Positions 44,571 to 55,650 of a stretch of DNA of 64,000 nucleotides are shown in pieces (within the stretch, counting starts at the first letter, position 1; each line of letters begins with the position of its first letter). Below the pieces are notes generated by a model, which worked only from the letters and a program-made list of their open reading frames with translations, did no database searches and was not told the DNA's origin. The translations under genes were made by a program, and so were the position numbers. Source of the DNA: Ilyonectria destructans (lineage: Eukaryota > Ascomycota > Sordariomycetes > Hypocreales > Nectriaceae); NCBI GenBank assembly GCA_020740775.1, contig JAHEWK010000044.1, positions 124,001-188,000 of the forward strand, in the 5' to 3' direction.

Positions 44571-45996
44571 ATCTACGATAATTAATATAGCAACTACCTA
44601 GATATGGTCATACCATAAAAAATGGGAAGGATATAAATATATAGTGGAAGGTCCATCGGACAGTAGTCGAAGCGGCTATTAATGCAAAAAATCTCAAGTC
44701 GTCCATTCGCGGTCGAATATGAGGCCAGCTTCAAGGCCGTCAATGAATGGACGGATCCAAGTCACGACAAGATACATAGCTGTTAGAGATGAGCTAGAAG
44801 CCCGAGGGAGAACTCTCTCAGTGGATGGCACATCTCGTAGCCCAATGCGGTCCTACTGCTTTCTGGGTCCCTGTGCTGTGCCCACTTCTGCGGCGGCCAA
44901 TCCAATTGAATCCAGCCAGCCCAAGTAAGTGCTCGCAGTTCTGCAATGCTAATTCACTCTGCTCAGTGAACGTGCTACAGTATGTAAATTGAACCTACGG
45001 TGTGGGCCGGTACACTGACCTCCCATTTACACCACATTATGGAGTCTCATGATGCACATAATTTCTTGACGTTATGAAGAGATCTGGTCCCCCGAGCCGA
45101 TTATTTACATTAAGTTTACTCCTTGTACGATTTAGAGACTTTATCACATCTCCATCCACCCTCTCGTTCGCCCAACTGTGTGGATTGCCAACTATCACAA
45201 CTACGGGTGGGAAGGGAGCATAAAAAAGATATGAATTTCTAGCTAATAAAATGTTTAAGGGATGGTGTTATATAGGGGATTATTGAAGCGCAAAGAGAGG
45301 GCTGTTTCTGTCGGGGCAGACTAATGTTGCTAAGAAAAACAGGATCGGATAAATAGGATAAATAGGGAATAGGAAAATAGGGGAAAGGTCTAGATCGAAG
45401 GTCTAGTCTTGTTAAAGAGGTCTAAGCAACAGCCTGATCAGGTAATCTTAGCTAGTCAGGGTAGCTTAGGATCCCTAGATGCGATACCAACATGCTTTGG
45501 CTGACTGGGTAAGTGCGGCTAACGAAAAATGTACTTTTTCTGATGTGTACAGATAATAAGCCGATAGGACCGCTTTGTATTTGTGGGAGTATGAGTCCCA
45601 AACAAGACAGAGTCAATAATGTCTGGAAGAAACCTCAACAGAGCCTAGTCAATACAAGGCTCAACCCAGCAGTAGCCATACTGCTCTAGTGTTTGACCGA
45701 AGCCAAGGCCGTAATGCATTTGTGGCAAGCCTACTAGTTGTGGCGGCTCCCGTCTACTCCATTATAGCGCCCCTTCTCGGGAGTAATTATGCCCTTCAAC
45801 TACAACTCGGAGATATTGGGGATATATGTTTATTATTTTAATCTGCTTCTATGTCGTCAGACCTGGGGAATACTGGGCTTGGACTAGCTTAAATCCGGTT
45901 ATAAACTTGTTAATGTTATTCCAGATAAAATTAATAAAAATAGGACTGCAAACTGCCTATAAATAAGGTAGAGGTCCTCGTAGCTTGGTAGAGCGG
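44571..45996. other. Intergenic, no gene recognised
   Basis: Normal composition with only short, unconvincing ORFs (for example 44719-44928). No repeats with clear ends. Confidence 0.4.
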
Positions 45997-46004
45997 GTTT
46001 CGAG

Positions 46005-48325
46005 TAGGGTTCCGTCGAGGTAAATTACCATTCGGTAAATTACCTATCTGACCAAAGTTTTTGACGTCAGAAACTTCTAGGTATTTTACATGTCAAAAAT
46101 CTCTTATTGGCCGATGTCCATATCATCTCCACTATTTTCCAAATCGGTCTCTTCCCAACACCAGCCATCGACAACAATAGAGTCTTGGAAGGCGTTTTCT
46201 ATCTTTACTAGCCGAGCAACATCAACTGTCTCCCAGTTTTTGACAACCATCGGTTCTGCCGGATTATCTTTGACCGTCTTGAGCCTCTTGAGCACCCGAC
46301 TGTTCATATAGATGAAAGTGACCTTGTCAGTGCTAAGCGGACTAAGCCGATTCCGAAGCTTACAATGAAGGTAGTTCGTAGCACTGAAGGAACGCTCTGA
46401 AGGAACAGAGTTCGCCAAGGATCCTAGAACTCTCCTTGCCAATGTAGCCAACTTGACTCCCATAGACCCAAAGTATCCCCACGCGCTTAGGACGTAATAG
46501 TGAGAAGGCGTATGAGGAGTCTTCGGCTGTTCTCGATAGATCCGCGAGGTTGGGCCAAAGAGAGCACCTTCGCGAGCACGGAATCGACAAAACTCCCCAA
46601 AGAGCTGTTGGTACTCTTCGTTACTAGTGTTTTCTTCTAGGAAGCGATGTGCTCTCTCCATAGTGTCAAGCCCAAGACCCTCCCCTATTGTTGTCCGTGG
46701 GTCCAAGGCAAATGCGAAGTGGTGAATGTCTGTCGTTTGACCTTTCATCCTTTGGACTCGCCATTGCCTCAGCTCTGAGTAGTTGATAAGAGGATCTTGG
46801 CTAGCCTCTTCAAGGGCATCCCATTTGCTCTGGATAGTCAACCAACGGGGAATAACCTCTCCAACGCATGAGTGATCTCGCTCCGAGCAACGTTGTGCGT
46901 TTTCGATAGGCCGAAGGATCTTAGCCAACATCTCTACCTCATGCCAAAACTCAAAGTTGTTGATACACGAGAGTATTGCCCTTAGGACTTGTCGATCTTC
47001 CTCTTCCTCCTCTTCCCCTTTGATAGCCTTAGCTTTTAGGGAATTGAGGACCATAGCGTCACGTGCATATGCTCGAAGAGCATCTTTGTTCGCCAGTGAA
47101 GACATAACAGCTCCGAGTTGTGTTCCCCAACGAGTGATGGCTGGTGTAATGAAAGCCTTCTGTTTACCGTAACACTCAAGCTGATAAGCACGAAGTCGTG
47201 CGAGTTGGAGCTTGGCCTTTTTAAAGAACGTGATAATTCTCGTAACTTTCTTAAGGACTAAAGCCCATCTCTCCGATTCCACGATGTCTTTCACTAGAAG
47301 TTGAAGACCATGGGAATCACACAAAATGAAGAAACAATGCCTGAACTCAGGCATATTCTTCATCTCAGCGTGGAGTTTCCGCATTGTCGAGCATGTATCT
47401 GTGCAGATAGCGTTCATGCGAGAGAAATCCTGGAAGTCCTCTCCTTCCTTCGTGAATACCTCTTCCAAGAGTGGCTGGATTAGGCGAATGGTATTCAAGG
47501 CCGTATGTTCCTCGTTCCGTGTATTAACAGTCTTCCAATAGAATGTAACCGAGTTGGGAATTGAGATCGAAATGTTGACAATACGGTTGTTGCTTATGTC
47601 GTCAGATGCGTCAAAGATGACATTGAGATGATCGGCATCGTCGAGGATCTCCTTGACTTGGACTCGGTAATCTTGGTAAACCTCAGGAAGTATGGAGGCA
47701 ATTCGATCACCACTAGGGGGCTTGTACGCTGGGTTGAGCATTTGGATGAACTCAACCATGCCAGAGTCTTCGAAGATGGTGTATGGCTTGCCAGACTTAA
47801 AGATGGCGAGGGCTGCGGCTCGATCGAGTTGATCTTTAGAGTTTCGATCCATTATGGACAAAGCCGTAGTGATTCGAGGCTGGCGATCAACATGGCCTGC
47901 AGCTTGCTGGAAACCAAGACACTCTTTGGCAAGGTGATTCTGTTGCCGTTGGACGTGCTTGGCCATGGTTTTAGAACAGTATTTGCACCGAACGCGAAAT
48001 TGAGTGAATTTACCCCCTGGAGGAATTGGGGCTGCTGCAAAGTGTTCATGAACACCATGGGTTTTAGGGCGACCGCCTTTGTTACTCATGGTGACAGTCG
48101 CATGTCCATTGCTTTTCAACACCGAAGATGGGAATTTGGTGATGATTTGTGCGTCCCATCGGTAATTTTACGGTGCACTAAACCTATTCCGTGCACACAC
48201 TAGTCCTAATACGGGTAGGCACTAAGCCTAAAATGGGAGGGTTTTTGACGTAAATTACCGCCAAAAACCCCCTTTAGGTATTTGACCGTCAAATACCGTT
48301 TTTGACGGTCAAAAACGGAACCCTA
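46005..48325 (-). mobile_element. Complete hAT transposon with perfect TSD, 2321 bp
   Basis: TAGGGTTCCGT at 46005 is repeated inverted at 48325 (ACGGAACCCTA). GTTTCGAG is duplicated perfectly on both sides (45997-46004, 48326-48333). The subterminal regions hold repeated TTACC/GGTAAATT and TTTTTGACG(T/G)C motifs likely to bind transposase. One long ORF fills the interior. No sign of the C-to-T decay seen in the AT-rich island. Confidence 0.93.
46104..48089 (-). CDS. hAT transposase, intact, 661 aa
   Basis: Catalyses excision and integration of the surrounding element. An upstream in-frame extension lacks an ATG, so the start is the ATG at 48089 (MSNKGGRPKTHG). A BED-type finger follows (CKYCSKTMAKHVQRQQNHL). 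DUF659-like blocks include VIFDASDDI with an early Asp and DTCSTMRKLH; RWGTQLGAV lies in the middle. The C-terminal dimerisation block is LANSVPSERSFS...KLRNRLSP. Single exon with no stops, so it could encode active enzyme. A hexa-Glu run near residue 375 is notable. Confidence 0.9.
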   Translation of the reverse strand: MSNKGGRPKTHGVHEHFAAAPIPPGGKFTQFRVRCKYCSKTMAKHVQRQQNHLAKECLGFQQAAGHVDRQPRITTALSIMDRNSKDQLDRAAALAIFKSGKPYTIFEDSGMVEFIQMLNPAYKPPSGDRIASILPEVYQDYRVQVKEILDDADHLNVIFDASDDISNNRIVNISISIPNSVTFYWKTVNTRNEEHTALNTIRLIQPLLEEVFTKEGEDFQDFSRMNAICTDTCSTMRKLHAEMKNMPEFRHCFFILCDSHGLQLLVKDIVESERWALVLKKVTRIITFFKKAKLQLARLRAYQLECYGKQKAFITPAITRWGTQLGAVMSSLANKDALRAYARDAMVLNSLKAKAIKGEEEEEEDRQVLRAILSCINNFEFWHEVEMLAKILRPIENAQRCSERDHSCVGEVIPRWLTIQSKWDALEEASQDPLINYSELRQWRVQRMKGQTTDIHHFAFALDPRTTIGEGLGLDTMERAHRFLEENTSNEEYQQLFGEFCRFRAREGALFGPTSRIYREQPKTPHTPSHYYVLSAWGYFGSMGVKLATLARRVLGSLANSVPSERSFSATNYLHCKLRNRLSPLSTDKVTFIYMNSRVLKRLKTVKDNPAEPMVVKNWETVDVARLVKIENAFQDSIVVDGWCWEETDLENSGDDMDIGQ

Positions 48326-48333
48326 GTTTCGAG

Positions 48334-48829
48334 GGTTAGGGGGTGTGGGACTGTTAGGATACTTTGGAATAAATATAATATTCCTTGCGGACATCGAAGG
48401 GTCGTTGCTTAGAATCTGTTAGGCCATAGTGACAACGGCACTTGCTGGCCAGATACACTCGAGCTGTAATTGTATTGCCTGGGGTTAGCTTACCGCAGAT
48501 GCTCTGCATATTATTGCCGAACTGCGGATCTAATTATAGGTGCCGTAGATATGGATTCTGAAATGCAAATGTACGAGCGGCGTCTATGATATCCTTGATG
48601 AGACTGTATATCTGGCTATACAGTATACCGCCGCGACGAAGTCAAGACCTTAGAGACATCAAAGTACAGTAGTTATTAATATACTACCTGTATCCTAAAG
48701 TATTAACTTATAGTAAAAGTTTTAGCCAGACTTTGGAATATTCCCATCGTAGAGCTGGCTAAAGTAACGGAGGATGTAATAGCGTCGCCAGAGGTACATC
48801 TGAACTTTGTGCGACGAAACACTGATATC
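48334..48829. other. Intergenic, no gene recognised
   Basis: No ORF or repeat boundary of note. Confidence 0.4.
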
Positions 48830-49120
48830 TCATGCTACAGCGCCGCCGTGCGGTGGGCAGGTCTCTTTGGCCACATCGGTGTAAAACCGATCGCTGTATA
48901 TATGAGAGAAGTCAAGAATATGGTGTAATTTGGAGTCAAAGTTTTCCATGACTGCAAGCAGATCGGATGGTACGTCAGGATATTTGAACAAAGGTTTGGT
49001 GCCTTTTGCCTCCATGAAGAGCTCTAGATCGCGAAAGTCTTGCAATCCTGGTTGTTGTACCGCTGGGGGAATATCGTCCCACAGTTGCTGCAAGCCTTGC
49101 GGCGGCAGGAAATAGGGCAT
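48830..49120 (-). CDS. Small hypothetical protein, 96 aa
   Basis: Open frame from an ATG at 49120 (MPYFLPPQGLQQLWDDIPP...). Composition is protein-like (ELFMEAKGTKPLFKYPDVP), but no family is recognised. It is 107 bp downstream of the next gene on the same strand and could be a separate small gene or a misplaced exon. Confidence 0.35.
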   Translation of the reverse strand: MPYFLPPQGLQQLWDDIPPAVQQPGLQDFRDLELFMEAKGTKPLFKYPDVPSDLLAVMENFDSKLHHILDFSHIYSDRFYTDVAKETCPPHGGAVA

Positions 49121-49227
49121 CCGGATCTACGGCACAGAAGGGCTTGCAAAATCGCAGAGTATGTGGTAAGGCTATATGCTATAGCTATAGTACCTGAATA
49201 AAAACACCCGTAGCTAATCATACAATC

Positions 49228-50226
49228 CTAGTCAACGTTGTAGTTGTGGTGGACCACACCGTGGTTGATCTGATAACCGTTGCCAGTGTTGATGTTCTGA
49301 CAACCCTTGCCACTGTTGATAGCCTGAATACCAGAGCCACCAAATGTCGTAGAACCGCCGATATCCCTCCGTGACCTAGTGTCACTACGCAGGCATACTC
49401 TTTTTTTGCCACAGTAAACCGCTATACGACCACAAACTGGTGCCATGTAGTACGATTGAAACGCTGCCCACTCCTCCGGTAATTTCAGTGTGATATCTCC
49501 AGATCCATGTGTGGTCATGAGGCCAATTTTAGATGAATCCGAAGTTTCGTCAACTTCATCATCAATAGGCTTGAGAATTTCGATTCTGCTGCCTCTAGAA
49601 GCGTCGTGAGTATTCAATAAGGCTCCTACGCTTTGTTGAAAGCCACGCATTGCTTGGAGCTCGACATTGATTAACCCGCTGGTGGTCCAAAGTCGACAGT
49701 CATGACGAAGAGGAAATCGGCCTTCGATATTGCCATCTGTATTCTGGACGAAGAATTGGCCGGAAGCTTGGGAATGGAGCTTTGCTTCGGCTTTGTGGTC
49801 GGCCGGAAATTCTCCTGAAATATCCCCAGACGTTGAAATGAGGCGAATGCTTTTCGTTGTAGCTGAGTAGTTGCCTGGCGCAAAAGCGATGTCAAAATTC
49901 ACGGTTTTGACTTCCAGAGTCTCGAGTGAGCCCCCTTCGGGCATCCGAATGGTAACAATAATCTCAGAGGTCGGGCTGACAAGCTCGAGTTTCAGATGCT
50001 GATCGACTATGGTACCATGGACGATTACACCCGAGTCTTTTGCATTTTTGAATGTAACAGTCCCAGGTGAGGCCTCTTCGGCGTACTCTATGCGCAACAG
50101 ATCACCATCAGGTGGCGTATTCATTTGCAAAATGGTCAAGTGTCGAATATAGCCATCGTGGAGGGAGAAGGATGGGGTCCGCATTGTGCTCTGTAGCGCT
50201 ATCAGTAAGGAGATTATCTTTGCCAT
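49228..50226 (-). CDS. DUF4097-like beta-repeat protein, 332 aa
   Basis: Single open frame from ATG 50226. The N-terminus (MAKIISLLIALQS) is weakly hydrophobic and may be a signal sequence, though short. The middle carries the TSGxIxG-type beta-turn repeats of adhesin/DUF4097 proteins (STSGDISGEFP, NTDGNIEGRFP, TTSGLINVEL, THGSGDITLKLP). The C-terminus is rich in Gly, Asn and His. Function unknown; an extracellular or wall role is possible (inferred). Confidence 0.55.
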   Translation of the reverse strand: MAKIISLLIALQSTMRTPSFSLHDGYIRHLTILQMNTPPDGDLLRIEYAEEASPGTVTFKNAKDSGVIVHGTIVDQHLKLELVSPTSEIIVTIRMPEGGSLETLEVKTVNFDIAFAPGNYSATTKSIRLISTSGDISGEFPADHKAEAKLHSQASGQFFVQNTDGNIEGRFPLRHDCRLWTTSGLINVELQAMRGFQQSVGALLNTHDASRGSRIEILKPIDDEVDETSDSSKIGLMTTHGSGDITLKLPEEWAAFQSYYMAPVCGRIAVYCGKKRVCLRSDTRSRRDIGGSTTFGGSGIQAINSGKGCQNINTGNGYQINHGVVHHNYNVD

Positions 50227-51780
50227 ATGAAGGATATGCGTACTTGAGTTTTTGTACAGTCGGATGGGCGGCGTTGGTGAGTGTATGAAGGATTGTAAGA
50301 TGACTGAGGTGATTTAAGGTCCTAGTCCTCCTTTAAGTCTTCACCACGAGCTGATGGACGGATATTTCCGGATGACACTTCTGGAATTGGACAATCTTTC
50401 AGCCCCTACTATGTATGTGACAGGCTCTCCTATACGTGCCAAGTAAGTACCTGTGGTCTTCCCTGCTTTGTGGATCACAATAGGTTGACATTGTGGGCTT
50501 ACTTGAAGTACCCCCTCCCGTAGACCAATAAGATTCAGCATTACGTCTCCGCTTTCGCCCTCCTACTCGCCCGCACAAATTTATAAACCTTGCTTCTCGT
50601 CTACCAATGGACCCCTCCAGTATTGTGGGGGCATGGGCGTAATGGTACAGCCGTAGTAGGCTTGAGGGTTGGGAATCAACTAGGGTCGGATCGCTCTTCT
50701 ATGATGGGTCATAAAATTGAAGCTGGAAACAGGTGGCCGAGCAAGCTGAGCTAGTGCTTCGGGCCATTCCAACACAGGATCATAAAACGATGGCCTAAGC
50801 CAATTGATAAAGTCCAGTCTCGTAAAACCAGCCTCTTTCATCTAGTGAGTGTTGTGTACCCACCCAGGGAGAAAAGAACTCTTACACCATGATCCAATGA
50901 ACGTGAGTCAATGCCACAAACGGCTCAGGAAGGGGGAATAAATGATTGGCCACGTTTGGGGTTATACTCGGCTGTTTTCTATGCACTTGTAGCCGTGATA
51001 TGTACACCTCTTTGGCTTTATTCGTCTGATTGCTCCATTTCAGGTTATGACACTAATCAAGCCTCGATACTGAGCAGCACCTTGTTTAGCTTGATGAATA
51101 CTCGACTGCTTTACCTAATTCAATGGAACGACCTCTAAAGCACGCGTAGATATCGTGGAATATATTGAGTATCAGCAGGCCAATTAGGGGGAGACCGCAG
51201 TCACGCTTGGCTCGACCACGTAGGAGTGGATAGATGGATAGAATTAGACTAGTCATTACGGACTAGCCTTGGTCAATTTTGATAAGCATAGACCCTTCAG
51301 TAGAGGTTCGTTTGGGCGCTGTTGGCCCAGCACTCATTAATAGAGTTCGTGAGCGCATTGCCTCTTCAGGGAGGGCAAGACTCATGCTAGAGCATGACTT
51401 AACGTGTTGCTATGCCATGAATTCACTAATAACTGAAGTTTGTGATGACTTGATATGCTCTACAGTATATATATATTATTGTACTTTGCAGACCCTATAA
51501 CTTTGTATACTTAACTATCTAACAATTCAGCGACTCAGAGGCCTATTGCGGTTCGAGCCCGGCCCCCGTCAGCGGGGGCTAAGGGCAAAAGACAGCTATT
51601 AAAGCTCCAGTAGGTAAATACAGTTTACACCGTATACAGTTAAATACTTAACCGATATGAAAGGTGAGTCGTCCGGTAGAAGAGAGAGTAGGTCCATCAG
51701 CCAAGAGGTAAATTAAGCTCATCGCAAGCTAGGTTCCGGGTCTGGTGGTCTTTTGACTGTACAATTGGTCTGCTTAAAAC
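50227..51780. other. Intergenic, no gene recognised
   Basis: Only short ORFs (such as 50911-51138 and 51279-51500) without family similarity. No repeat termini seen. Confidence 0.4.
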
Positions 51781-51849
51781 AACAGCCAGGCCTGGGTAAC
51801 AAGCCATGAGCTTGTTTCCATAGGGTAAGCCCCACTCATCTTCCTAACT

Positions 51850-52120
51850 CGGTATTGCAGAGGCTGCTGGGTCGTTTGAAGCCGCTGCGAAGGCGGCCTG
51901 GTTGCCGAGGCTGCTGTGTTGTCAAGAGAGTTCATGTGACACGAGCCCAGATTGTCTGTAGTGTCTGATTGGGTGTATGCCTTGTTCTTGATTGCGTCCG
52001 ATCCCCGCTCTGAGTTCTTGTACATCCTGTTGGAAGATGACCCTGTATTATGAAACCTCTGATAGATTGATACCCTGACCTTAGTCAGAAGGGGGGTCTG
52101 GTAACCCCTCTTCCGGCTGG
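51850..52120 (-). mobile_element. LTR retrotransposon fragment, reverse
   Basis: On the minus strand, an LTR end (complement of TGTTGGAAGATGACCC at 52028) is followed by the leader ACTCAGAGCGGGGATC and ACACCCAATCAGACACTACA, as at 43973 and 55386. A short ORF beginning MNSLDNTAASATRPPSQRL could be the start of gag. Truncated on both sides. Confidence 0.55.
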
Positions 52121-52848
52121 TCCGGATGACCGGCACAAGCAGTGATCAACATCACCACTGCTTTGAACACCATCCATTTGATCAAATTGACTGTAACGGA
52201 TCCGACACTAGTTTAAAAAAAATACAGTGCACAATACTGACGCTGAATTTGGTCTTACTCTGGAGCAAGTTGAGCAAAGGGCTAGCGTTCGAACTTAAAC
52301 CGCACGCGACGCTATTTTTCCTATTATAGATGTCTGCATTATCAAAGCCGACCTGCTGGACCTGGAGGTAGCGTATGTAGGCGGAGTCTGGCATTGATGC
52401 CTCTCGCTGGCATTATGGGCTCTCGGAATTCGGCTGGACTTCAGCCCGCTCGACCCAATGTGCTCTTTGAAAGTGGTTCCTAAAGATACTCGAGGCGGCG
52501 CTGTGAGGTCTGCTGAAAAGATGTGGACGGCTTTTTGGAGCTGACAAGTCTCTGACATGTATTGACGGCCACCAGATTGTGCACGCTGTTGACGTTACGA
52601 AACCGCTGAGGAGAACACAGTCACGAAGAGCGGGCACATGTGGTGATGGGAATAACATTCTGTTATAGCCAAAAAGGGCATGTAGTGAGAATATACTCTT
52701 GAACGCGACGCGTTGAGTGTTCCGATAATAGAAGGCTCTTAACCTATTTAGGCGTCAAATTTTAGAGCGTGTACGGAGTAGAGCGCTGGGTATGTAGAAC
52801 TGTGGCCCCCGACCACTAGACGACGCACAGACCGCATCATCCACTGGG
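52121..52848. other. Intergenic, no gene recognised
   Basis: No convincing gene on either strand. Confidence 0.4.
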
Positions 52849-53232
52849 TTGGTTGCCCCCGTTCGTCATCGACGCGAACGCGTCAATGCTCGTACGCTCG
52901 TCGCGCATTTCTCCCATGCCGACGCAAAAGCAATCAACGACCAGACACCCCCTGTATGACAGAGAAAGCACTCCATCGCATGGTACGGGCAGAAGTACCG
53001 CAGCCGATAGATAGTGCACGCTTCTCACAAGGGTTGTGCGACCTATCTTGTGCAGACATGTCACTGTCGTAAGGTAGTGTGCACTACATTACCGAGTACT
53101 TGGTATTTTGTCGCAGTCATTTCATCCATGCCCGACAGCGTGAACCTACTCGCTCGTTCGCTCGTCAGCCGAGCAGTCGCTCACCATCAAGTCACTTTCT
53201 ACATTCGTTACGTATGCGTCCCCGAGGCCTCG
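52849..53232. repeat. Segmental duplication, copy 2, left block
   Basis: Matches 37984-38340 from GGTTGCCCCC through GTTACGTATGCGTCC. The palindrome-like GACGCGAACGCGTC is retained. Copy 2 then continues with sequence absent from copy 1. Confidence 0.85.
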
Positions 53233-54106
53233 ACAGTGTCCCTGTGTGTCACAGGTGGCACAGATGCGCGGTTGGCCGCCAATGGCTGCTTCCCCCAGCA
53301 AAGGGCCTGACATTTGGCGGAAATCGAAACAATCGAGAAGCGAGGAGAGCAAGCCGTTACATCTGGAAGTGTATAGAGTTAGGGTTAGGATTGTGAATAT
53401 GACGACGTAAGAGCGAGGGCTGTTGAGTTGGTTTTTGGCAAGGACAATATACATAACTGAGTGCCACTGTACTCTCCTGCCAGGTCCTCTTCTACTGGCT
53501 GGCCTGCTCTTTCAGCTCCCACCCTTTGGCGGCTGGCCTGTTGACCATTCAGCCCGATGGCTTCCGGGGGGTTCTCGACCCCATCGTCGGCTTCATTGTC
53601 CTCAACGCCACCACCACCATCATCTAACCTGGCAAGCGGGTGACAAAAGAAAAGGCAGACCAAAACACCCAACCGCCCTCACACACAACTTCCTTCCTTC
53701 AAGATGCCGACCACGCACCACAAGTCCCCCCAGAAGGCCCGGCTCAAAGAGCATGTGACTTCCTGAGGGTCAAGGGCTTGCCTTTTCATAGGGGGCAGGG
53801 CGTGCTGTTTTGGTCTGCCAATCTTTTTGCCACCCGCTTGCCCAGCATCAGGCGTTCCAGAGGGGTGGCATCGAATGCTCCTTGCATCTTGGATGTTATG
53901 ATTCTGACTCTGTTTGTTCTCAAGGATTGTCCGATGTCATGAACGAGACACGCTAGAATATCGGTGGTCGAGCGCCGCTGGAAGTGCGTCTGCCTGTCGT
54001 GGCCTGGCCACTATGTGTGAGGGCCACTAAGACGACCTGTCTTGCCATCAACCTTTCTAGACCTTGTCAAGGCAGAAGAGCAGCGCAATCCGCCGCCATG
54101 AGAATC
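53233..54106. other. Segment absent from duplication copy 1
   Basis: About 875 bp separate the two blocks shared with 37984-38662. No transposon ends or target duplication are visible, so either copy 1 lost it or copy 2 gained it. Includes a proline-rich antisense-looking ORF (53423-53758) that I do not support as a gene. Confidence 0.5.
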
Positions 54107-54173
54107 CGAAACTGGGCATTCATCTCACATACCGACATATTGAGGTTCATTCCGTCTCGATACGACGGCCTAC

Positions 54174-54569
54174 TCATATTTCGCCAGGGCCTAAGACTGG
54201 TCCAACCTTGTTGATCAACTCTTCACGAACCTTGTCTCGAACTTGTTTTTTCGACCATCCCTGATACTTAGGGAGGTATTGAACTTCGTCGTGAGCAATG
54301 GACACAGATCCTTCATGTCCTATCCGGAGATAGAAGCGGCCACCTTCACTAAATAACCCAAACACGGTAGGGGGGGTGGTTGACTTGTCCCAGTTCTGTA
54401 CATGACCTAAGCGAAAGCGTTTCTGTCTGATCTCGAAGGGGACAATCGGTTCGTCGTCGTAGTGGGGGGGTCGAGGTTTTGCTCGAGGCTTTGGTTGAGG
54501 TTTTGCTTGGCGCGTGGATCGAGGCTTTAGTTGAGCTTTTGGTTGAGCTTTTGCTCGGCGGGGGGCCAT
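54174..54569 (-). CDS. Small basic protein of unknown family, 131 aa
   Basis: The ATG at 54569 opens a Lys/Pro/Arg-rich tail of about 38 aa (MAPRRAKAQPKAQLKPRS, KPQPKPRAKPRPPHY), followed by a compact domain (RFRLGHVQNWDKSTT, FGLFSEGGRFYLRIG, SIAHDEVQYLPKYQGW, KKQVRDKVREEL). An upstream ATG at 54668 would add 33 aa over a repetitive G-rich stretch, so the internal start is preferred. The basic tail suggests nucleic acid binding (inferred). The damaged paralogue is at 38401. Confidence 0.5.
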   Translation of the reverse strand: MAPRRAKAQPKAQLKPRSTRQAKPQPKPRAKPRPPHYDDEPIVPFEIRQKRFRLGHVQNWDKSTTPPTVFGLFSEGGRFYLRIGHEGSVSIAHDEVQYLPKYQGWSKKQVRDKVREELINKVGPVLGPGEI

Positions 54570-54746
54570 ATTATGATAACCGGAACGAGATCTAGTCTTA
54601 AATTGAAGGGAGATGGGGCGGGGAGATGGGGCGGGGAGATTGCTGAGGATCAGTCGGACGATGGTCATGCGGGGTCACCGGCTTAGCTAATGGCGGGGCG
54701 TGATGGAATGCACAGGGGTCGCTGCGCAACAGGAAGAAATAGGGAT

Positions 54747-55028
54747 TGTTGGATTGTGACCCTGTATTACGAAACCTCTGATAGATCGATATCCTGACCT
54801 TAGTGATGGATCCAATATGCCCAAGTCAATGAGGGGATAAGCAATTGATCAAATGATCTGATTTCAAGGATGATTGTATTGATGATCTTGGGTCTCTCTG
54901 ACCCCTCTTTCCGTGAGGGATTTTCTAGTCAGTCTCACACCCCCTCTATGACTAAGATTAGGATATTGAGATATCAGAGGATTGTGCATATCCAGCCCTT
55001 ATTGCGTCACCCGAGGGCCAATCCAACA
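54747..55028. mobile_element. Two head-to-head LTR fragments
   Basis: 54747 to about 54805 is a reverse copy (TGTTGGATTGTGACCC...CCTGACCTTAGT); about 54860-55028 is forward (CCCTCTATGACTAAGAT...CAATCCAACA). Together they mimic a 282-bp TG...CA unit, but no target duplication is present. Same family as 43719 and 62270. Confidence 0.6.
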
Positions 55029-55142
55029 GAAGCTAATTATGCCCAAAACTGTATGTCACGATGTGTATTTGGGTAGCTGGGCGTGTACATGGCGTGTGAC
55101 TGCTATAGCAATATCCTTCTAGCTACTTTAGCATAAAGGATG

Positions 55143-55650
55143 TGTTGGATTGAGACCTCGTGTGGCGGCATAACATGCCGGATCCGGAACGCCGGATCTG
55201 GTAATAAGCCGGATACGGCATAGTAACAATGCCGGATCCGGATCCCTTTGACACCCTGATCTAGATCCCTTTGAGTATAAAATAGGGACCCTATGACCCT
55301 CAATCAATGGAGGAACAACCTTCTGAATTTACATCACTTGATCAATCACTTCTGCTATTGCATACAGCAAATTGCGTATCCAACAGGATGTACAGGGACT
55401 CGGAGCGGGGATCTGACGCAATCAAGAACATACATATGTTGCAAGGTGCGTGGAATGATTGGTCCGAGCAGACCCACTATAGGGGCTCCGCTCCAACGTA
55501 CAATACGGCGGCAGACCGCCCCTTTACTCTGTTAGAAATGAAGGCTCTTTCATACTACGATTTGTATGCGCTTATTGGGGAAAATTGCGCAGCTCGTGAC
55601 AACATACACCCAATCAGACACTACAGACAATCTGGGCTCGTGACACTGTA
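55143..55650 (+). mobile_element. LTR (243 bp) plus internal leader
   Basis: The LTR begins TGTTGGATTGAGACC and ends CGTATCCAACA at 55385. It contains a TATAAAA box at 55276 and several inverted GCCGGATCCGG motifs (55180-55240). Directly after it come GGATGTACAGGGACTCGGAG and CTGACGCAATCAAG, the expected primer-binding/leader region. Downstream an ORF-like stretch (TFTLLEMKALSYYDLYALI-like) may be residual gag. No pol remains. Confidence 0.6.

Noticed and set aside
47628..48203. 191-aa ORF antisense to the hAT transposase
   Set aside because: Shadow frame of an intact transposase.
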